DNA from: Siderastrea radians
Taxonomy: Eukaryota; Cnidaria; Anthozoa; Scleractinia; Rhizangiidae
Length of the DNA: 64,000 bases
Assembly: GCA_964017195.1 (NCBI GenBank)
Contig: OZ024891.1
Location: 990,694 to 1,054,693, forward strand
Direction: 5' to 3'
The notes beneath the pieces were generated by a model. That model saw only the letters and a list, made by a program, of their open reading frames with translations. It was not told the origin of the DNA and did no database searches. The position numbers and the translations under genes were made by a program. Below, in pieces: positions 28,301 through 38,367 of the stretch (positions are counted from its first letter, which is position 1; every line of letters begins with the position of its first letter).

Positions 28301-28795
28301 TGTCATGCCCGTCTGAAATTATACGAGGCATTGAAACAGTTGGGGGAACGTGTCTTGTACTACGACACAGACTCTGTCATCTATTGGACAGACCAGGGGC
28401 AAGCCAACCCTGCCTTGGGTCATTACCTCGGCGACTTTACCAGTGAATTGGAAAAGGAGGATTACATCGTGGAATTCGTGTCGGGTGGTCCCGAGAATTA
28501 TGGCTACACCACCAAGAAGGGGTACGTAGAGTGCAAGGTGAGAAGATTCCGTCTCAACAGTGAAGGCAAGAGCCAACTGAATTATAAGGTCATGGAACAA
28601 AATGTGTTGGACGAAATCCAGAAGCCACTTCTACGACCACGCCAAACCCAAGTCGTCAAAAGCCATCAGATTGTCCGGGACCCTCAAACCTATCAACTCT
28701 ACACCTTCCCCGATTACAAACGTTACCAGCTGGTATACGACAAGAGAGTCGTGGATCCCATCACGTTCCAAACCTACCCCTACGGATACCAGTGA
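25367..28795 (+). CDS. polB: Protein-primed family B DNA polymerase
   Basis: The 1142-residue product is intact. The N-terminal third holds several zinc-type Cys/His clusters (CAHCWKPY ... CRACCQKEC ... CPSCHEY). The 3'-5' exonuclease motifs follow: DIE in 'VFFDIEVMQ', 'LAHNFQGYDGYF', 'YCKSDVRLL'. The Polinton-typical nuclease-like insert is 'YEFHGCFWHGCPRC' with 'MWECDW'. The polymerase motifs are DxxSLYP ('YIDVTSLYPWV'), 'MMLNSMWGKFG' and 'YYDTDSVIY'. It would copy the linear genome from a terminal protein. The gene extends close to the right end. An AATAAA sits at 29461. Confidence 0.95.
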   Translation: MDMLTANKKSVIRIQNKDQLCCARALVTAKARLDQHPKYHSIRKGTKLQKEMALLLHHEANVPFGPCSYEALTKFSKAPSLAGYKIILVDAHRSYHITTYGPLQDKQLILLHDHDHYDVITRLPGFFGSSYVCAHCWKPYDNEGRHRCTKQKGHCRACCQKECPDFLHAYPRHLKATQRCQQCHRDFFGDTCFQAHLVKDHTGKPVTNLQSSVCFRRRRCPTCRKQEVGLDKIEKHQCKYIDCPSCHEYVHGDTHRCFIQRAPKPQDNKKKRKRKRQGGPPPKRGAAVAELHATPEEEDDLPPLHVFFDIEVMQPQEQHIANLVVAETEDDDHPMCFPGNHCVRDFLEWLDTLTLNDTRQVNVLAHNFQGYDGYFVIHQYYGDNRLVEQLRNGCKLLQVQHDRIRFIDSLSFFQMPLSAFPKTFGLTELCKGYFPHKFNLPDHQNYVGPIPTLDYYMPETMSPEGKQALETWHQEQRANNVVFDFQQELVAYCKSDVRLLKEGCLTFKRLFETLTGFNPFDHITIASACNRDLRMNRMIPNSIASEPVRGWRNTINHSKVAMEWLTWCAHQQQTIQHARNAGEYRIPGTDFHVAGFDASTNTIYEFHGCFWHGCPRCYPNRHETHLRHYERTMQDVYETTQQRTQQLKEQGFTVVEMWECDWSRLKDTSADIRTFLAHLQFTEPLNPRDAFCGGRTNAVKLYHHVTPTQKIHYIDVTSLYPWVNKTCVYPKGHPRFIFNPGHTDIHQYFGLIQCQILPPRHLYHPVLPYRHEGKLLFPLCAACVEEEMPKRPLERCAECVHTDHQRALTGTWCSPELDKAVELGYQVQYIYEVWHFDEKCEGLFKDYVNTWLKIKQEASGWPKGVNTEEERQTYIRNYYEHEGIQLEYAKIEYNPGLRTLAKMMLNSMWGKFGQRLNKTQVQTFDDPQAFHRFLNTNTLDVRHVSVMNEDMVEVHYQYQDEDIPVSPNLNIFVACFTTCHARLKLYEALKQLGERVLYYDTDSVIYWTDQGQANPALGHYLGDFTSELEKEDYIVEFVSGGPENYGYTTKKGYVECKVRRFRLNSEGKSQLNYKVMEQNVLDEIQKPLLRPRQTQVVKSHQIVRDPQTYQLYTFPDYKRYQLVYDKRVVDPITFQTYPYGYQ

Positions 28796-29511
28796 GTTAC
28801 CATAACCTGATTAATGGTGTTCCACCAACCTCCGCTATGAGTATACCAAGTCATACTGGTGGTATTGCTTGCCTCTTCTCAATAGCATTACCTGATGGGC
28901 TGATAGTCGTGTCATCTCATGTTGTTCGAGGCCACTGGGGGCACTGGACCCCCACTTGATCCTCTGGGCGCGAGGCCATGACGTCACCTTGACGTTCATC
29001 GCTGTCATGTGTAGATCTGATATGTTTTTGGATCTTGTCCTGCTTCTCGTTTGGAACGACCACCCATCACTGCCCTCTGTAGGTGTTGCTTGCATTCTTG
29101 CTGGCTTGGGAGCTGTCCAATCCTTAAGTTATTGTGCAACCGGTTTGATGCAATTGTGAAGTGCCATTGGATCTAGTAACCCACCCACTACAAAGAAATG
29201 GACCCCTCATTAAAAGGAATACTTATCATGGAACTAATTACTCATCATGGAAAAGGAACACTCATCTTAAAAGGAACACTCATATTAAAAAGGAACTCAA
29301 AGGAATACTCATCATGGAATAGGAACACTCATATTATCAAAAGGAACTCAAAGGAATACTCATATCAAAAGGAACTCATTAAATAGGAACTAAAAGGAAT
29401 ACTCATCATGGAACCCTCATACATTTTTCTCTCACTTGTTCTGAAAAAGTAGGACATGACAATAAAGTATTTGTTAAAATTTTTTGTGTTGTTTTTTGGA
29501 GTCAAGGATCA
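28796..29511. other. Non-coding right subterminal region with A-rich repeats
   Basis: I see no gene. Between about 29190 and 29420 there is a degenerate repeat of 'aaaaggaacactcat' and 'ggaatactcatcatgg' units. AATAAA at 29461-29466 could end the PolB transcript. Confidence 0.6.
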
Positions 29512-29780
29512 CCCCCGTTGCTCAAATTGGAGTTTGGACTTTGAGCCCGCGTTTCTCAGTGGTTTTGCCCCATCCTGAACCCATGATCGATTTTTCAAAC
29601 TGCTCAGCGGTTTCCCATTCAAAAACACATCACTTCCGGTTCCCATGACGTCATTTCCGGTTCCAGTGACTTCCGGTCACTTCCGGTTCCGGTGACGTCA
29701 CTTCCGACCACATCAAAACGAGGCCACGCCCTTTACATCAAGACGAGGCCAATCTTCCCAAACAAGCGGACATTACTACT
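29512..29780 (-). repeat. Polinton 1 right terminal inverted repeat
   Basis: It is the reverse complement of 4839-5107 and ends ...ACTACT at the CTCACC target duplication. It carries the same TGACGTCA and ACTTCCGG sites. Confidence 0.95.
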
Positions 29781-29786
29781 CTCACC

Positions 29787-30058
29787 CATGCAGCCCTTGT
29801 AGGAAAGAGGCGTCAGAGTGTGAAGGATGCAGAGCGTCTGTTATCCTACAATGTTGTACGTTCACTTGAGAGGCATGGCAAGAATGAAGAAGCTGCATTT
29901 GTTCGGATTATTGGACAGTGGCATGAAGCATCTGATGGGAGAGGTCTGAGTCAGCTTGAGAGATGTAGATACAACTATCACATGTTAAACTTCATTTTGG
30001 AGGAGTGGATGCCATGGTTTAGGGATTGTTACGACTTTTCCACCATTGACATCAACAG
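29787..30058 (+). pseudogene. Host gene exon 7, 3' part
   Basis: It continues the frame of 4537-4838 (His-Ala-Ala follows Leu-Thr across the insertion) and ends at donor gtatct, phase 2. The helical sequence is unrecognised. Confidence 0.85.
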
Positions 30059-30585
30059 GTATCTATATTTAAAACTTTCATTTACTAATGGGGACAGAAG
30101 GTGTCAAATGGGTGGAACTTGAGAAACAAAGGCTGGAGTACAGTATTTATTCTAATTTACAGCACATAAGGCATAAAATGAGGATCCCTTGATTTTCTTC
30201 CACTTTTTCTCCATACATGTATGTGATCAGTGTCTGGAACACCTATCATTTTTAGTTTTATGTCATACTTTCCTTTTTATGACAAATGTCTGGAGATTGT
30301 CCAGATACTTAAAACACCCATATTGCTTAACTTGGCGACGTAATTCCCATATTTTGCAGCAGATAATTTCCAGCTTTGGTCCATACATGTGTCATATCTT
30401 TTAACAATTTAGTCAGGAATGTGTCATATTATTACTGCAATCAAGTATATTTTTTCATGCCTTCCAAATCTGATTTTAAAATCTTCTATTTGCATTAGAA
30501 AGTAACTACATCTGGAATTATGGTAAGGATTGCAAATAAAAATAATATTTAATAATATTTATTAAGAACACTTTTATTATTTAAG

Positions 30586-30706
30586 ACCTGTAGGAGGCAT
30601 CCGTGGCTTCTCAAGAGAGACTGTGGTAGAAGTGACCACTAATGTTGAGAGCCAAGAGCTTCGCCGCCAAGAGAATGGAGTTATTGGCTATGAAGAACAC
30701 CCCAGG
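30586..30706 (+). pseudogene. Host gene exon 8, 5' part, cut by BEL element
   Basis: The acceptor is tatttaag and the phase matches exon 7. The exon is interrupted after CCAGG (30702-30706). Confidence 0.8.
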
Positions 30707-31006
30707 TGTGGCTGCCCCCCAACGTCACACTTGTAGCATCCGAAGGAGTTTCGAAAACAATAAGACCGTTGTTATTCACAAGATTACTTTATTCTTGAGA
30801 TAACAACTTAGTTCTTCTTCTTTACACGTACGGATAACCGAAGGATTACTCGGATTAAAAACTAAACGGTTCACACTCGTGAACAAGACAAACATGGCGA
30901 CTCGAGCGGAGCACGAGCGGTTACCAAGCAGCATGAGAGGTCACCAAGCAGATTGGTGACTTCCGCTGACCTTACTATTACTTACTACTGTACCGCAGTA
31001 GTAACA
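30707..31006 (-). repeat. BEL/Pao 3' LTR
   Basis: It is nearly identical to 37956-38255 with differences at roughly three positions (for example c/g at base 14). Confidence 0.95.
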
Positions 31007-31213
31007 TGGCTCCTCAACTGCATCCATGCAGTTACAAACAACAATAAACTTACAATAAGTCTTCTAGGCTTCAACTTAAACAAACTATCAGATGAATGTT
31101 CAAACAATAGCATCTTGAAAGTTCATGTAACCGCACCACAGCAGTTACTGAATGATCGACGAGTTAATTAAACTTAAATGTTCAACTGCAATGTTCAATA
31201 TACGTATCGCTCT

Positions 31214-32279
31214 TCAAGTGTTCCTTGTTGGCTCCTCGATGGGGACTTCCCTGGTCTCCTGGTGAAGGACATCCTCCCCGACCACTTCATCTGCAGGCAA
31301 CAGTAGAACAAGTTTGTGGATAGGTCTGTCTCGATATGAAGGCGGGCTTTGACGTTTGCCGCAATCATCCAAATCTCCATCTGCCATCAGCAACTTGACC
31401 TTTCTGACAAAACCATCTTCACTAGGGTAAATCTGCACTACTCTGCCAAGCGGCCACTTGTTACGGGCTCCCTCGTTCTCCTTAGAAATGACTACATCAC
31501 CGACGGTAAGATTTCTCTTTGGCTGAACCCACTTTGGTCTGACTTGCAGCGTTTGCAGGTACTCTTTGCGCCATCTCAACCAAAATACGTTAGCAAAATA
31601 CTGCACTCTTCTCCAACGTCTGCGACAATACACATCAGGTCTTTGAAATTCTCTTGGAGGCGGTAGCACTCGCTTAGGTTTCATAGTGAGAAGATGGTTT
31701 GGTGTCAACGGCTCTGGTGCCTCTGCACTACATAGGTAATCAACACTGAGAGGTCTTGAATTGATAATGCATTCGACTTCTGTCATGAATGTTCGCAGGA
31801 TCTCATCATCGAGTTGGCTCCCAGCCTTTGACAGTAGTGGTTCTAATGCATTGCGCACACTGCGAATCAACCGTTCCCAGGTTCCTCCCATATGACTAGA
31901 ATGGGGCACATTCATTTTGAATGGGATCCACTCGCATCCATTCCTTAGCAAGTACTCTTGAACCTGATCTTGATCCATCTCAAATAATGCTGTCTTCAGC
32001 TCATTTCGTGCACCTATGAAATTTGTTCCCTGGTCAGACCTCAACTGCCTCACAGCGCCTCTCCGATTCATGAAACGACAATGCGTTTATAAAGGAAGAA
32101 CTGTCCAGTGAATTGGCAGTCTCCAGATGAACACTTCTTGACGACATACACGTGAATAATACTCCATATCGTTTGATTTCGCTTCTTCTTTCCTTGACAA
32201 TGAAGGGTCCGAAGTAATCAACCGCACAATACGAAAATGGAGGCGCTGGCCCAAGTCTGTCCTCAGGAAGACAGGCCAT
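31214..32279 (-). pseudogene. BEL/Pao integrase, C-terminal part, frameshifted
   Basis: Two minus-strand frames (32279-32034 and 32071-31214) carry the integrase core: D in 'CAVDYFGPF', D in 'LRSDQGTNF' and the downstream 'WERLIRSVRNALEPL' with the catalytic Glu. A DUF5641-like C-terminal region follows ('VGDVVISKENEG', 'WPLGRVVQIYPSEDG'). They lie in different frames from each other and from the upstream pol ORF, so the integrase is broken at least twice. Confidence 0.75.
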
Positions 32280-35200
32280 CTTCTGCTGCTCTGTGGGTCT
32301 ACGTGTCTTCTACACGTTACACAGCTTGATATGAACCTTGATACTGCCGAAGATCCACCGATCAACCAATAGCCACTTTGGCGCAGCTCGTTATGCGTCA
32401 TCCCGCGACCCATGTGGTTTACTTTCAGGTGGTGATGTCGAATCAACAGTTCAGTCAAATGGACCTTTCGCGGAATAATGACTGGATGCTTCATATCAAT
32501 CGGGACATTTGCTCTTCTGATACGTCCACCAACACGAATCAGACCATCTTGGTCCACAAAGGGATCCAATTTGTGTAGCGAACTGGACTTTCGTAACGCT
32601 TGATTTCTTCTTCTAGCTTGGCCTCTGTTTGTCTCTCCGTCAGTCATATTTAAGTTGCAAAGAATTTGAAGTTCCTCCTGGAAATGTTCGTACTGCAAAC
32701 ATCTGATAATGGTCTTCTCTGCCTCTTGAAGCTCTGGTAATGTAACCCTCAGCACTGATTTCCCAACTTCTGCCATTGACCTTGTCACTGGTTTTCCGGG
32801 CTTCTTCACTTCTCTTCTTTGAAATTTGGACTTCAGTCGTACACATAGAGATATGACCTTCATAGCTTGGTACCAGCTGGATACACCATCCAGTCTGCTC
32901 GTCTCGAAGTGATCAGGAAATGGAACAACATTCTTGACTTCTGTAATCGCTACGGACGCTTTCTTCACCTCCGGGTCGGACTCTTGAAGGGGAGACACCT
33001 CCACATTTTCAGGTTTACACGGTCTGCTCTTCCACAGAAATTCTGGACCAGTTAACCAGCGCGAATCTTCTACCAGCTGCTTTGCTGTTAGCCCTCGTGA
33101 TGCATCGTCTGCGGGATTGCTGCTCGTGTCAACGTAGAACCACGAGTTAGGATCAGTTAGGTCACGAATCTGCTGTACCCTGTTAGCGACATAAACATGG
33201 AACCTTTTAGCTTCACTGTTAATGTATCCGAGAACTACTCGGCTGTCTGTCCAGAAGAACTCTTGGATCTCTGGGTACTCTAACTCATTTCTCACGAACT
33301 CACTCATTCTTGATGAGGTGGTAGCTGCAGCTAACTCTAATCTTGGGATAGTCTTGTGCTTTAGAGGTGTCACTCCTGCTTTTCCGACAACGAAAGAGCA
33401 ATGAACTTGGTCATTTTCGTTAATCAGTCTAAGATATGAGCATTGACCGTAACCCTCCACTGAAGCATCTGAGAAGTAGTGCATCTCCACAGCTTTCACG
33501 GAGCCAAAGTTGTTTGGTTTGAAGCAACGTTGTATCTCCAGTTTCTCCAACTCTAGAATTTCTTGTCGCCACTTCACCCACTGTGGTTGTAGATACTCAG
33601 GAACAGGGCTATCCCAGTCCAACTTGTCTCTGCACATCTGCTGCAGTATCTGCTTTCCTTTGATTGTTACAGGACTTATATAACCATTCGGGTCGTAGAT
33701 GGAGCCAATAGTCGACAAGACGCCTCGTCGAGTCAAAGGGCGATCCCGAAGTTCAATACGGAACCGAAAACTGTCGTTCTCAACGCACCACAACACCCCT
33801 AGGGCTCTCTCAATAGGCAAAGGATCTACGGCTAAGTTCAGTTCCTTAATTCCCTTTGCATGGTCCTCAACAGGAATAGCTTCAAGAACTTCTTTCTTAT
33901 TTGACACTATCTTGTGTAATCTGAGACCGGCTTTGTCACAGATGGCTTGGCTGGCCTTGATCAACTGGATGGCTTTGGGCACTGTTGGTACAGATTTTAG
34001 ACCATCATCTACATAGAAGTCCTTGCGTATGAATGCAGCTGCATCCGCATCGAACTCTTCTTCACCATCGTTGGCTGCTCGCTTAAGCCCGAAGTTCGCA
34101 CAACCTGGGGAACTACTGGCGCCGAACAGATGAACCTTCATACGGTACTCGACTACTTCCTTTGATGGGTCCCCATCCAGCCACCATAAGAAACGCAGCA
34201 GGTCCCTGTGTTCTTCGGCAACCACGAACTGATGGAACATGCTCTTGATGTCCGTCATAAATGCGACACTTTCCTGGCGGAAACGACACAGGATCCCTAA
34301 AAGATCGTTCATAAAGTCAGGACCTTGTAGCAAGTAGTCGTTGAGGCTGACTCCGTTATGTTGGGCTGAACAATCAAACACTACTCTGATCTGTCCCGGT
34401 TTTCTTGGGTGATAGACTCCTGTATGTGGAACGTAATTGACGTTACCGTCTTGCACCTCGAGACGATCCTCAGGAACTCTTTCTGCACATTGAGAGATTA
34501 AGTCCTTCATAAATGTCTGGTAGTCTGTGAAGAACTTCGGATTCTTCTTGAATCTGGCATTCAGTTGGTTCCACCTTTTTACAGCAAGCTGACGGTTGTT
34601 GGGAAGAGACACATTGTCTGACTTCAACGGAAGTGGCATTTCATAATGTCCATCTGGTAGTTTCTTCACTCCGTCCTCTAGAATCCTTAGAAATCTCTCA
34701 TCTTCCATGGAATAAGGTTTGTTCTTAGTACTTGTCTCAACAAAGTCAGTTTCTAACACACGGAGAACCTTCTCCGGGTCAATAATCTTCTTGGCCTTCA
34801 TAGAGAACGCAAAGCGGCTATGAATTTCTGAGGCTGCAACTCTATTACAGACACCCCTGTCTCCATCTTCCTCATCACGTGACTTGCAGACTCTTCCAAT
34901 CACTCCCCAACCAAGCACAGTTCTTTGAGCGTACGGCTCATCTTCTTCTCCGGCGATTATTTCTCTCGGTCGGATAGCTCTCGGACAATTGTTTCCAATC
35001 AGGATAGAAATTTCAGCGTCTGGATGGTACGGTGTCAATTTATCAGCGATTGGCTTAAGATGTTGCCACTCTCTGGCCACTTCAGGTTTTGGAATCTGGG
35101 AACGATTGGCTGAGACAAGTTCTCGGGTAAAGGCCACTGGCATCTTTACAATACACTCCCTGTGATAGTCCAAGACTTCTAGCCCAGAAATCTTTCTAGT

Positions 35201-35941
35201 TTGAATGTGTGCATTCTGCTCATGCATGGTTGTCAATAGGAGCTCAGTTGATGGGCCTTGAAGATTTAACCGTTCACAAAGAGTTTCAGACACGAAACTG
35301 ACATTTGAATGGTCGTCGAGGACTGCATACTGCAATATTTCCTTGTCTGGCTCTCCCACTGGCCTGACCCACACTGGTACAATCATGGTGTGATCAAATC
35401 CACTGCTTTGATCAGGAAGTAGACATACACTCATACAATTAGAGACAGCAACATCTTGTGTTTGTTCTTTGTGAAGGCAGGTAGGATGCATTCCTGAGCA
35501 GGTTCTGCATTTCAATCTCCCTCTGCAGTTCGCTACCTGGTGACTGTTACTGGCTGCACATCCCATACACAAACGTTCACGGAAGAAAAAGTTTCTCCTT
35601 TCACTGAAAGGCTTTCTACAGAAATCACTGCAGTCATCTAACTTGTGCACTGCACCACAGAATGGACACTTGTTCAGATTGGCTGGACCAGGGCGACTTG
35701 ATTTACTAGAACTACTAGAATCTCTTTCACGGTTGCCACGGCCCGCGACTGATGTGGCAAGGGTGCTGCCCTTGTTCCTATCTGGTTTCTGCCTGCTGTT
35801 AACATTTTGACTGCTTGATGTGAACAGGGTTTCTAGCTCTGGAATGTTTGCCTTATCTGCTGCTTCTCTAATGAAATCAGCAAACTTGAGAAAGGTAGGG
35901 TAACTAGCTTCACCATGGGTGTCTCCACTGCTTAATTGCAT
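32087..35941 (-). CDS. pol: BEL/Pao pol: zinc knuckles, protease, RT, RNase H, integrase head
   Basis: The 1284-codon ORF runs in this order: Cys/His clusters ('CPFCGAVHKLDDC', 'CMGCAASNSH', 'CRTCSGMH'), a DUF1758-type aspartic protease ('AVLDDHSNVSFVS'), a Pao RT ('VFDCSAQHNG', 'MTDIKSMFHQF', catalytic 'YVDD'), RNase H ('HYFSDASVEGYGQC'), and the integrase zinc module ('HHHLKVNHMG ... CVTCRR'). The frame ends before the integrase core. Polymerase functions look complete; integration does not. Confidence 0.85.
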   Translation of the reverse strand: MQLSSGDTHGEASYPTFLKFADFIREAADKANIPELETLFTSSSQNVNSRQKPDRNKGSTLATSVAGRGNRERDSSSSSKSSRPGPANLNKCPFCGAVHKLDDCSDFCRKPFSERRNFFFRERLCMGCAASNSHQVANCRGRLKCRTCSGMHPTCLHKEQTQDVAVSNCMSVCLLPDQSSGFDHTMIVPVWVRPVGEPDKEILQYAVLDDHSNVSFVSETLCERLNLQGPSTELLLTTMHEQNAHIQTRKISGLEVLDYHRECIVKMPVAFTRELVSANRSQIPKPEVAREWQHLKPIADKLTPYHPDAEISILIGNNCPRAIRPREIIAGEEDEPYAQRTVLGWGVIGRVCKSRDEEDGDRGVCNRVAASEIHSRFAFSMKAKKIIDPEKVLRVLETDFVETSTKNKPYSMEDERFLRILEDGVKKLPDGHYEMPLPLKSDNVSLPNNRQLAVKRWNQLNARFKKNPKFFTDYQTFMKDLISQCAERVPEDRLEVQDGNVNYVPHTGVYHPRKPGQIRVVFDCSAQHNGVSLNDYLLQGPDFMNDLLGILCRFRQESVAFMTDIKSMFHQFVVAEEHRDLLRFLWWLDGDPSKEVVEYRMKVHLFGASSSPGCANFGLKRAANDGEEEFDADAAAFIRKDFYVDDGLKSVPTVPKAIQLIKASQAICDKAGLRLHKIVSNKKEVLEAIPVEDHAKGIKELNLAVDPLPIERALGVLWCVENDSFRFRIELRDRPLTRRGVLSTIGSIYDPNGYISPVTIKGKQILQQMCRDKLDWDSPVPEYLQPQWVKWRQEILELEKLEIQRCFKPNNFGSVKAVEMHYFSDASVEGYGQCSYLRLINENDQVHCSFVVGKAGVTPLKHKTIPRLELAAATTSSRMSEFVRNELEYPEIQEFFWTDSRVVLGYINSEAKRFHVYVANRVQQIRDLTDPNSWFYVDTSSNPADDASRGLTAKQLVEDSRWLTGPEFLWKSRPCKPENVEVSPLQESDPEVKKASVAITEVKNVVPFPDHFETSRLDGVSSWYQAMKVISLCVRLKSKFQRREVKKPGKPVTRSMAEVGKSVLRVTLPELQEAEKTIIRCLQYEHFQEELQILCNLNMTDGETNRGQARRRNQALRKSSSLHKLDPFVDQDGLIRVGGRIRRANVPIDMKHPVIIPRKVHLTELLIRHHHLKVNHMGRGMTHNELRQSGYWLIGGSSAVSRFISSCVTCRRHVDPQSSRRWPVFLRTDLGQRLHFRIVRLITSDPSLSRKEEAKSNDMEYYSRVCRQEVFIWRLPIHWTVLPL

Positions 35942-37807
35942 CTCTCCACTTAATCTCTAGGTGGTAAGGGAGTTTAGCCAATAGCTTGACATTCTCCTTT
36001 GCATAGTCTAGAATAGAAAGTCCTGGGATGGTGTCTTTTGCAGCCAATATCTTATCTAGCAGATCTGAGAACTCTCTTAAGGCAATGGCATCCTTGGGAC
36101 CTATCTTAGGCCATTTCTCTAACTTGTTAATAAATGCTGTACTCACAACGTTACAGTTTCCATACCTTTCCTGCAGTACAGACTTGGCTTTCTGGTAAGC
36201 ATCTTCTGTTCCGATCAGAAGATAGTGTTCCACAACTTGTTTTGGTTTTCCTGCTACGTACTGATTCAGCATATTTTCAACTTTATGTCTGCTTCCATTG
36301 GTCTTGAGTCAACTAGAGCATTAAAGGCACTTTTCCAAACTGGGTATTGCAGGGGGTCACCGTTAAATATTGGAATGGTAATCTTTGGAAGCTGTCCAGA
36401 GACAAACAATTGTTTGCTCACAGTGCTTTGTTCTAAGTTAGCTTCAGTTAACTTGTCCATACATTTTTCCAGTGATGATGCTACTTTCTCCCACCCTTCA
36501 CTGACAGAGTTTGTTTGACTTTGGAAATGAGCAGACTGATAGCTTGAAGGTGATGTAATGACTGCTGACATAATCGGTGATGGACCATTGAAAGGAATAG
36601 TTACAGGAGGATCAATTCTTGTGGGTGTGACAGTTTGAGAACTAAGCACTTCTCCTTGAGTAGGAAGGCCAAGTCCATGTTCAAAATGACGAACAGTAAA
36701 TACTGACTGAGTTACAGCTGCTGGAGAGAACGATGGGGCAGCAACCCGCGAGCTACATGTCGGTGATTTAGGTGTGGAAGTAGTTGTCAAAGCTGGTGCT
36801 AGAGATACTTGAGACTGAGCTGACGTGTAAGCCACACTAGTACTGGTAGATACTGGTAGGGATTGTAAGAACCTTTTCACTCCATCACCCTTACTTTCAG
36901 AAGGAAGGGAAGCTAAGTCGTCTTCCTCAAGTGAGGGAATTTGCTCCTTTTCAATCTCTTTGCATACACTTAACTTAGCTCTACTTAGTTCAAGTTCCAT
37001 CTTCAGTTTGAGTTCTTCCAATTTCTGTTCCTGTACTAGCTTTTCTATTTTCAGAGCCTTTTCTTGTTCCACAAAGGCTAACTTGACCTTCAAGGCCGCT
37101 TCTTCCTGTTGTAATTTGTACTTATCTACCTTGGTTGAAAGAGCAGTGTCCACACTTGAATTGATACTTTTGGCCATTTTACTCTTCTTGGACCCCTTAG
37201 AACTGACAGATCCAGACTCTAATACTGCTTGTTCCAAATACTTAATTTCATCCCTCACATCCCTTTCAAAATTAGACCACTCACCACATACTTGCTCCCA
37301 GATGTCCCTGATACTTGCCAGCTCCTCGTCCAGAGCAGTTTCTCTGATTTCATTATATGCATCCGTGAGTTCACTCCACAGAACTTGAGCCTTACTAAAT
37401 TCTTGCTTCCAAGTTGGTAATTCATTACATTGCCCTCGTAGCAACAACGTTTTCCTTAGTGTTCCTGAGAACATAGAATTTTTAGACTTGAACGTTTTAA
37501 CTTTGACTTCGGTTTGATAGTACCGACCCTTTTCAGTAAGCTTCCTGCTACGAACTTCAACCATTTGCGATTCACCTTCCTGTTCAATAAATAACTTGTC
37601 TTCGTCCATCTCCGTTATATCAACAATTAAACGCGATGACTTCTCGCAAACGTCTCCTTTGTTAGGAACAGAATCACTTGTACGATCATCCAAACAAATA
37701 TTTGAAGCAGAACTTACCACTTCATCACGGTCTTCAGACTTTGACTCCTCAGAAATTTGACCTGACTCTCGAGACATGTCGAGTTGTTGAATCCAAGCCA
37801 AACGCAC
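35910..37807 (-). pseudogene. BEL/Pao gag region in two frames
   Basis: The first frame (37807-36266) encodes an acidic/coiled-coil gag head, a Ser/Thr/Pro-rich linker and 'IPIFNGDPLQYPVWKSAF'. The second (36272-35910) continues with 'VVEHYLLIGTEDAYQKAKS', the DUF1759-like capsid region of Pao elements. The frames overlap by about 6 bp and the second overlaps pol by about 30 bp. A frameshift lesion or a programmed shift could explain this. Confidence 0.7.
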
Positions 37808-37955
37808 GTAAGCAGTTTCTTACAAGGTTTTAGACCACTTGCTGTCCATCCAATCCTTCGATAAGCCGTCCAGCTGCCATTGCAAAGTTGTAGTTGCCAA
37901 CGACAATGTCACTTCCGTAATAGTAAAGCTCCACTAAGGACCACTAAGTTGTTAT

Positions 37956-38255
37956 TGTGGCTGCCCCCGAACGTCACACTTGTAGCATCCAAAGGAGTTT
38001 CGAAAACAATAAGACCGTTGTTATTCACAAGATTACTTTATTCTTGAGATAACAACTTAGTTCTTCTTCTTTACACGTACGGATAAGCGAAGGATTACTC
38101 GGATTAAAAACTAAACGGTTCACACTCGTGAACAAGACAAACATGGCGACTCGAGCGGAGCACGAGCGGTTACCAAGCAGCATGAGAGGTCACCAAGCAG
38201 ATTGGTGACTTCCGCTGACCTTACTATTACTTACTACTGTACCGCAGTAGTAACA
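37956..38255 (-). repeat. BEL/Pao 5' LTR
   Basis: It is the promoter-side LTR for the minus-strand element. A possible primer-binding region on the minus strand follows inside (sequence complementary to plus 37931-37955); no tRNA match was assigned. Confidence 0.95.
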
Positions 38256-38260
38256 CCAGG

Positions 38261-38367
38261 GCTGCAGAAACTGATGATCTAGAATCTTATTTCTGTGTGT
38301 GCCATCGTGACCTTGGGCACATCTTCACGCTGAAACAATTCAAACCATACTGGCCAAAAAGTGTCAG
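38261..38367 (+). pseudogene. Host gene exon 8, 3' part
   Basis: It resumes the frame of 30586-30706 after the BEL element and ends at donor gtaaca, phase 2. It contains 'ETDDLESYFCVCHRDLGHIF'. Confidence 0.8.

Larger units (their letters stand above)
4839..29780 (+). mobile_element. Polinton 1: complete Maverick/Polinton (adintovirus-type) element
   Basis: The element is 24,942 bp including a LINE of about 2.44 kb. It has 269-bp terminal inverted repeats beginning AGTAGTA and a 6-bp target-site duplication CTCACC (4833-4838 and 29781-29786), which are the known hallmarks of Polinton integration. Gene content from left to right: penton-like protein (broken by the LINE), RING protein and two small ORFs (minus), unknown ORF, SLOG protein (minus), GRF zinc-finger protein, small ORF, integrase, two more penton-like proteins, small basic proteins, major capsid protein, protease, tRNA-like RNA, packaging ATPase, RGG protein, membrane protein, core proteins, phospholipase A2 protein, Arg-repeat protein (minus), a 219-residue ORF and PolB. 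Several genes are broken, so this copy cannot encode a full protein set. Confidence 0.95.
30707..38255 (-). mobile_element. BEL/Pao-type LTR retrotransposon
   Basis: It has two 300-bp LTRs (30707-31006 and 37956-38255), starting TG and ending CA, flanked by the 5-bp duplication CCAGG (30702-30706 and 38256-38260). The coding strand is minus: gag-type ORF, Cys/His knuckles, aspartic protease, reverse transcriptase, RNase H, integrase. Pol order and RT wording fit BEL/Pao. I noticed about three LTR mismatches, so the insertion is young. Frameshifts at 36.27, 35.94 and 32.1-32.3 kb make this copy defective, or some are translational shifts. Confidence 0.9.
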
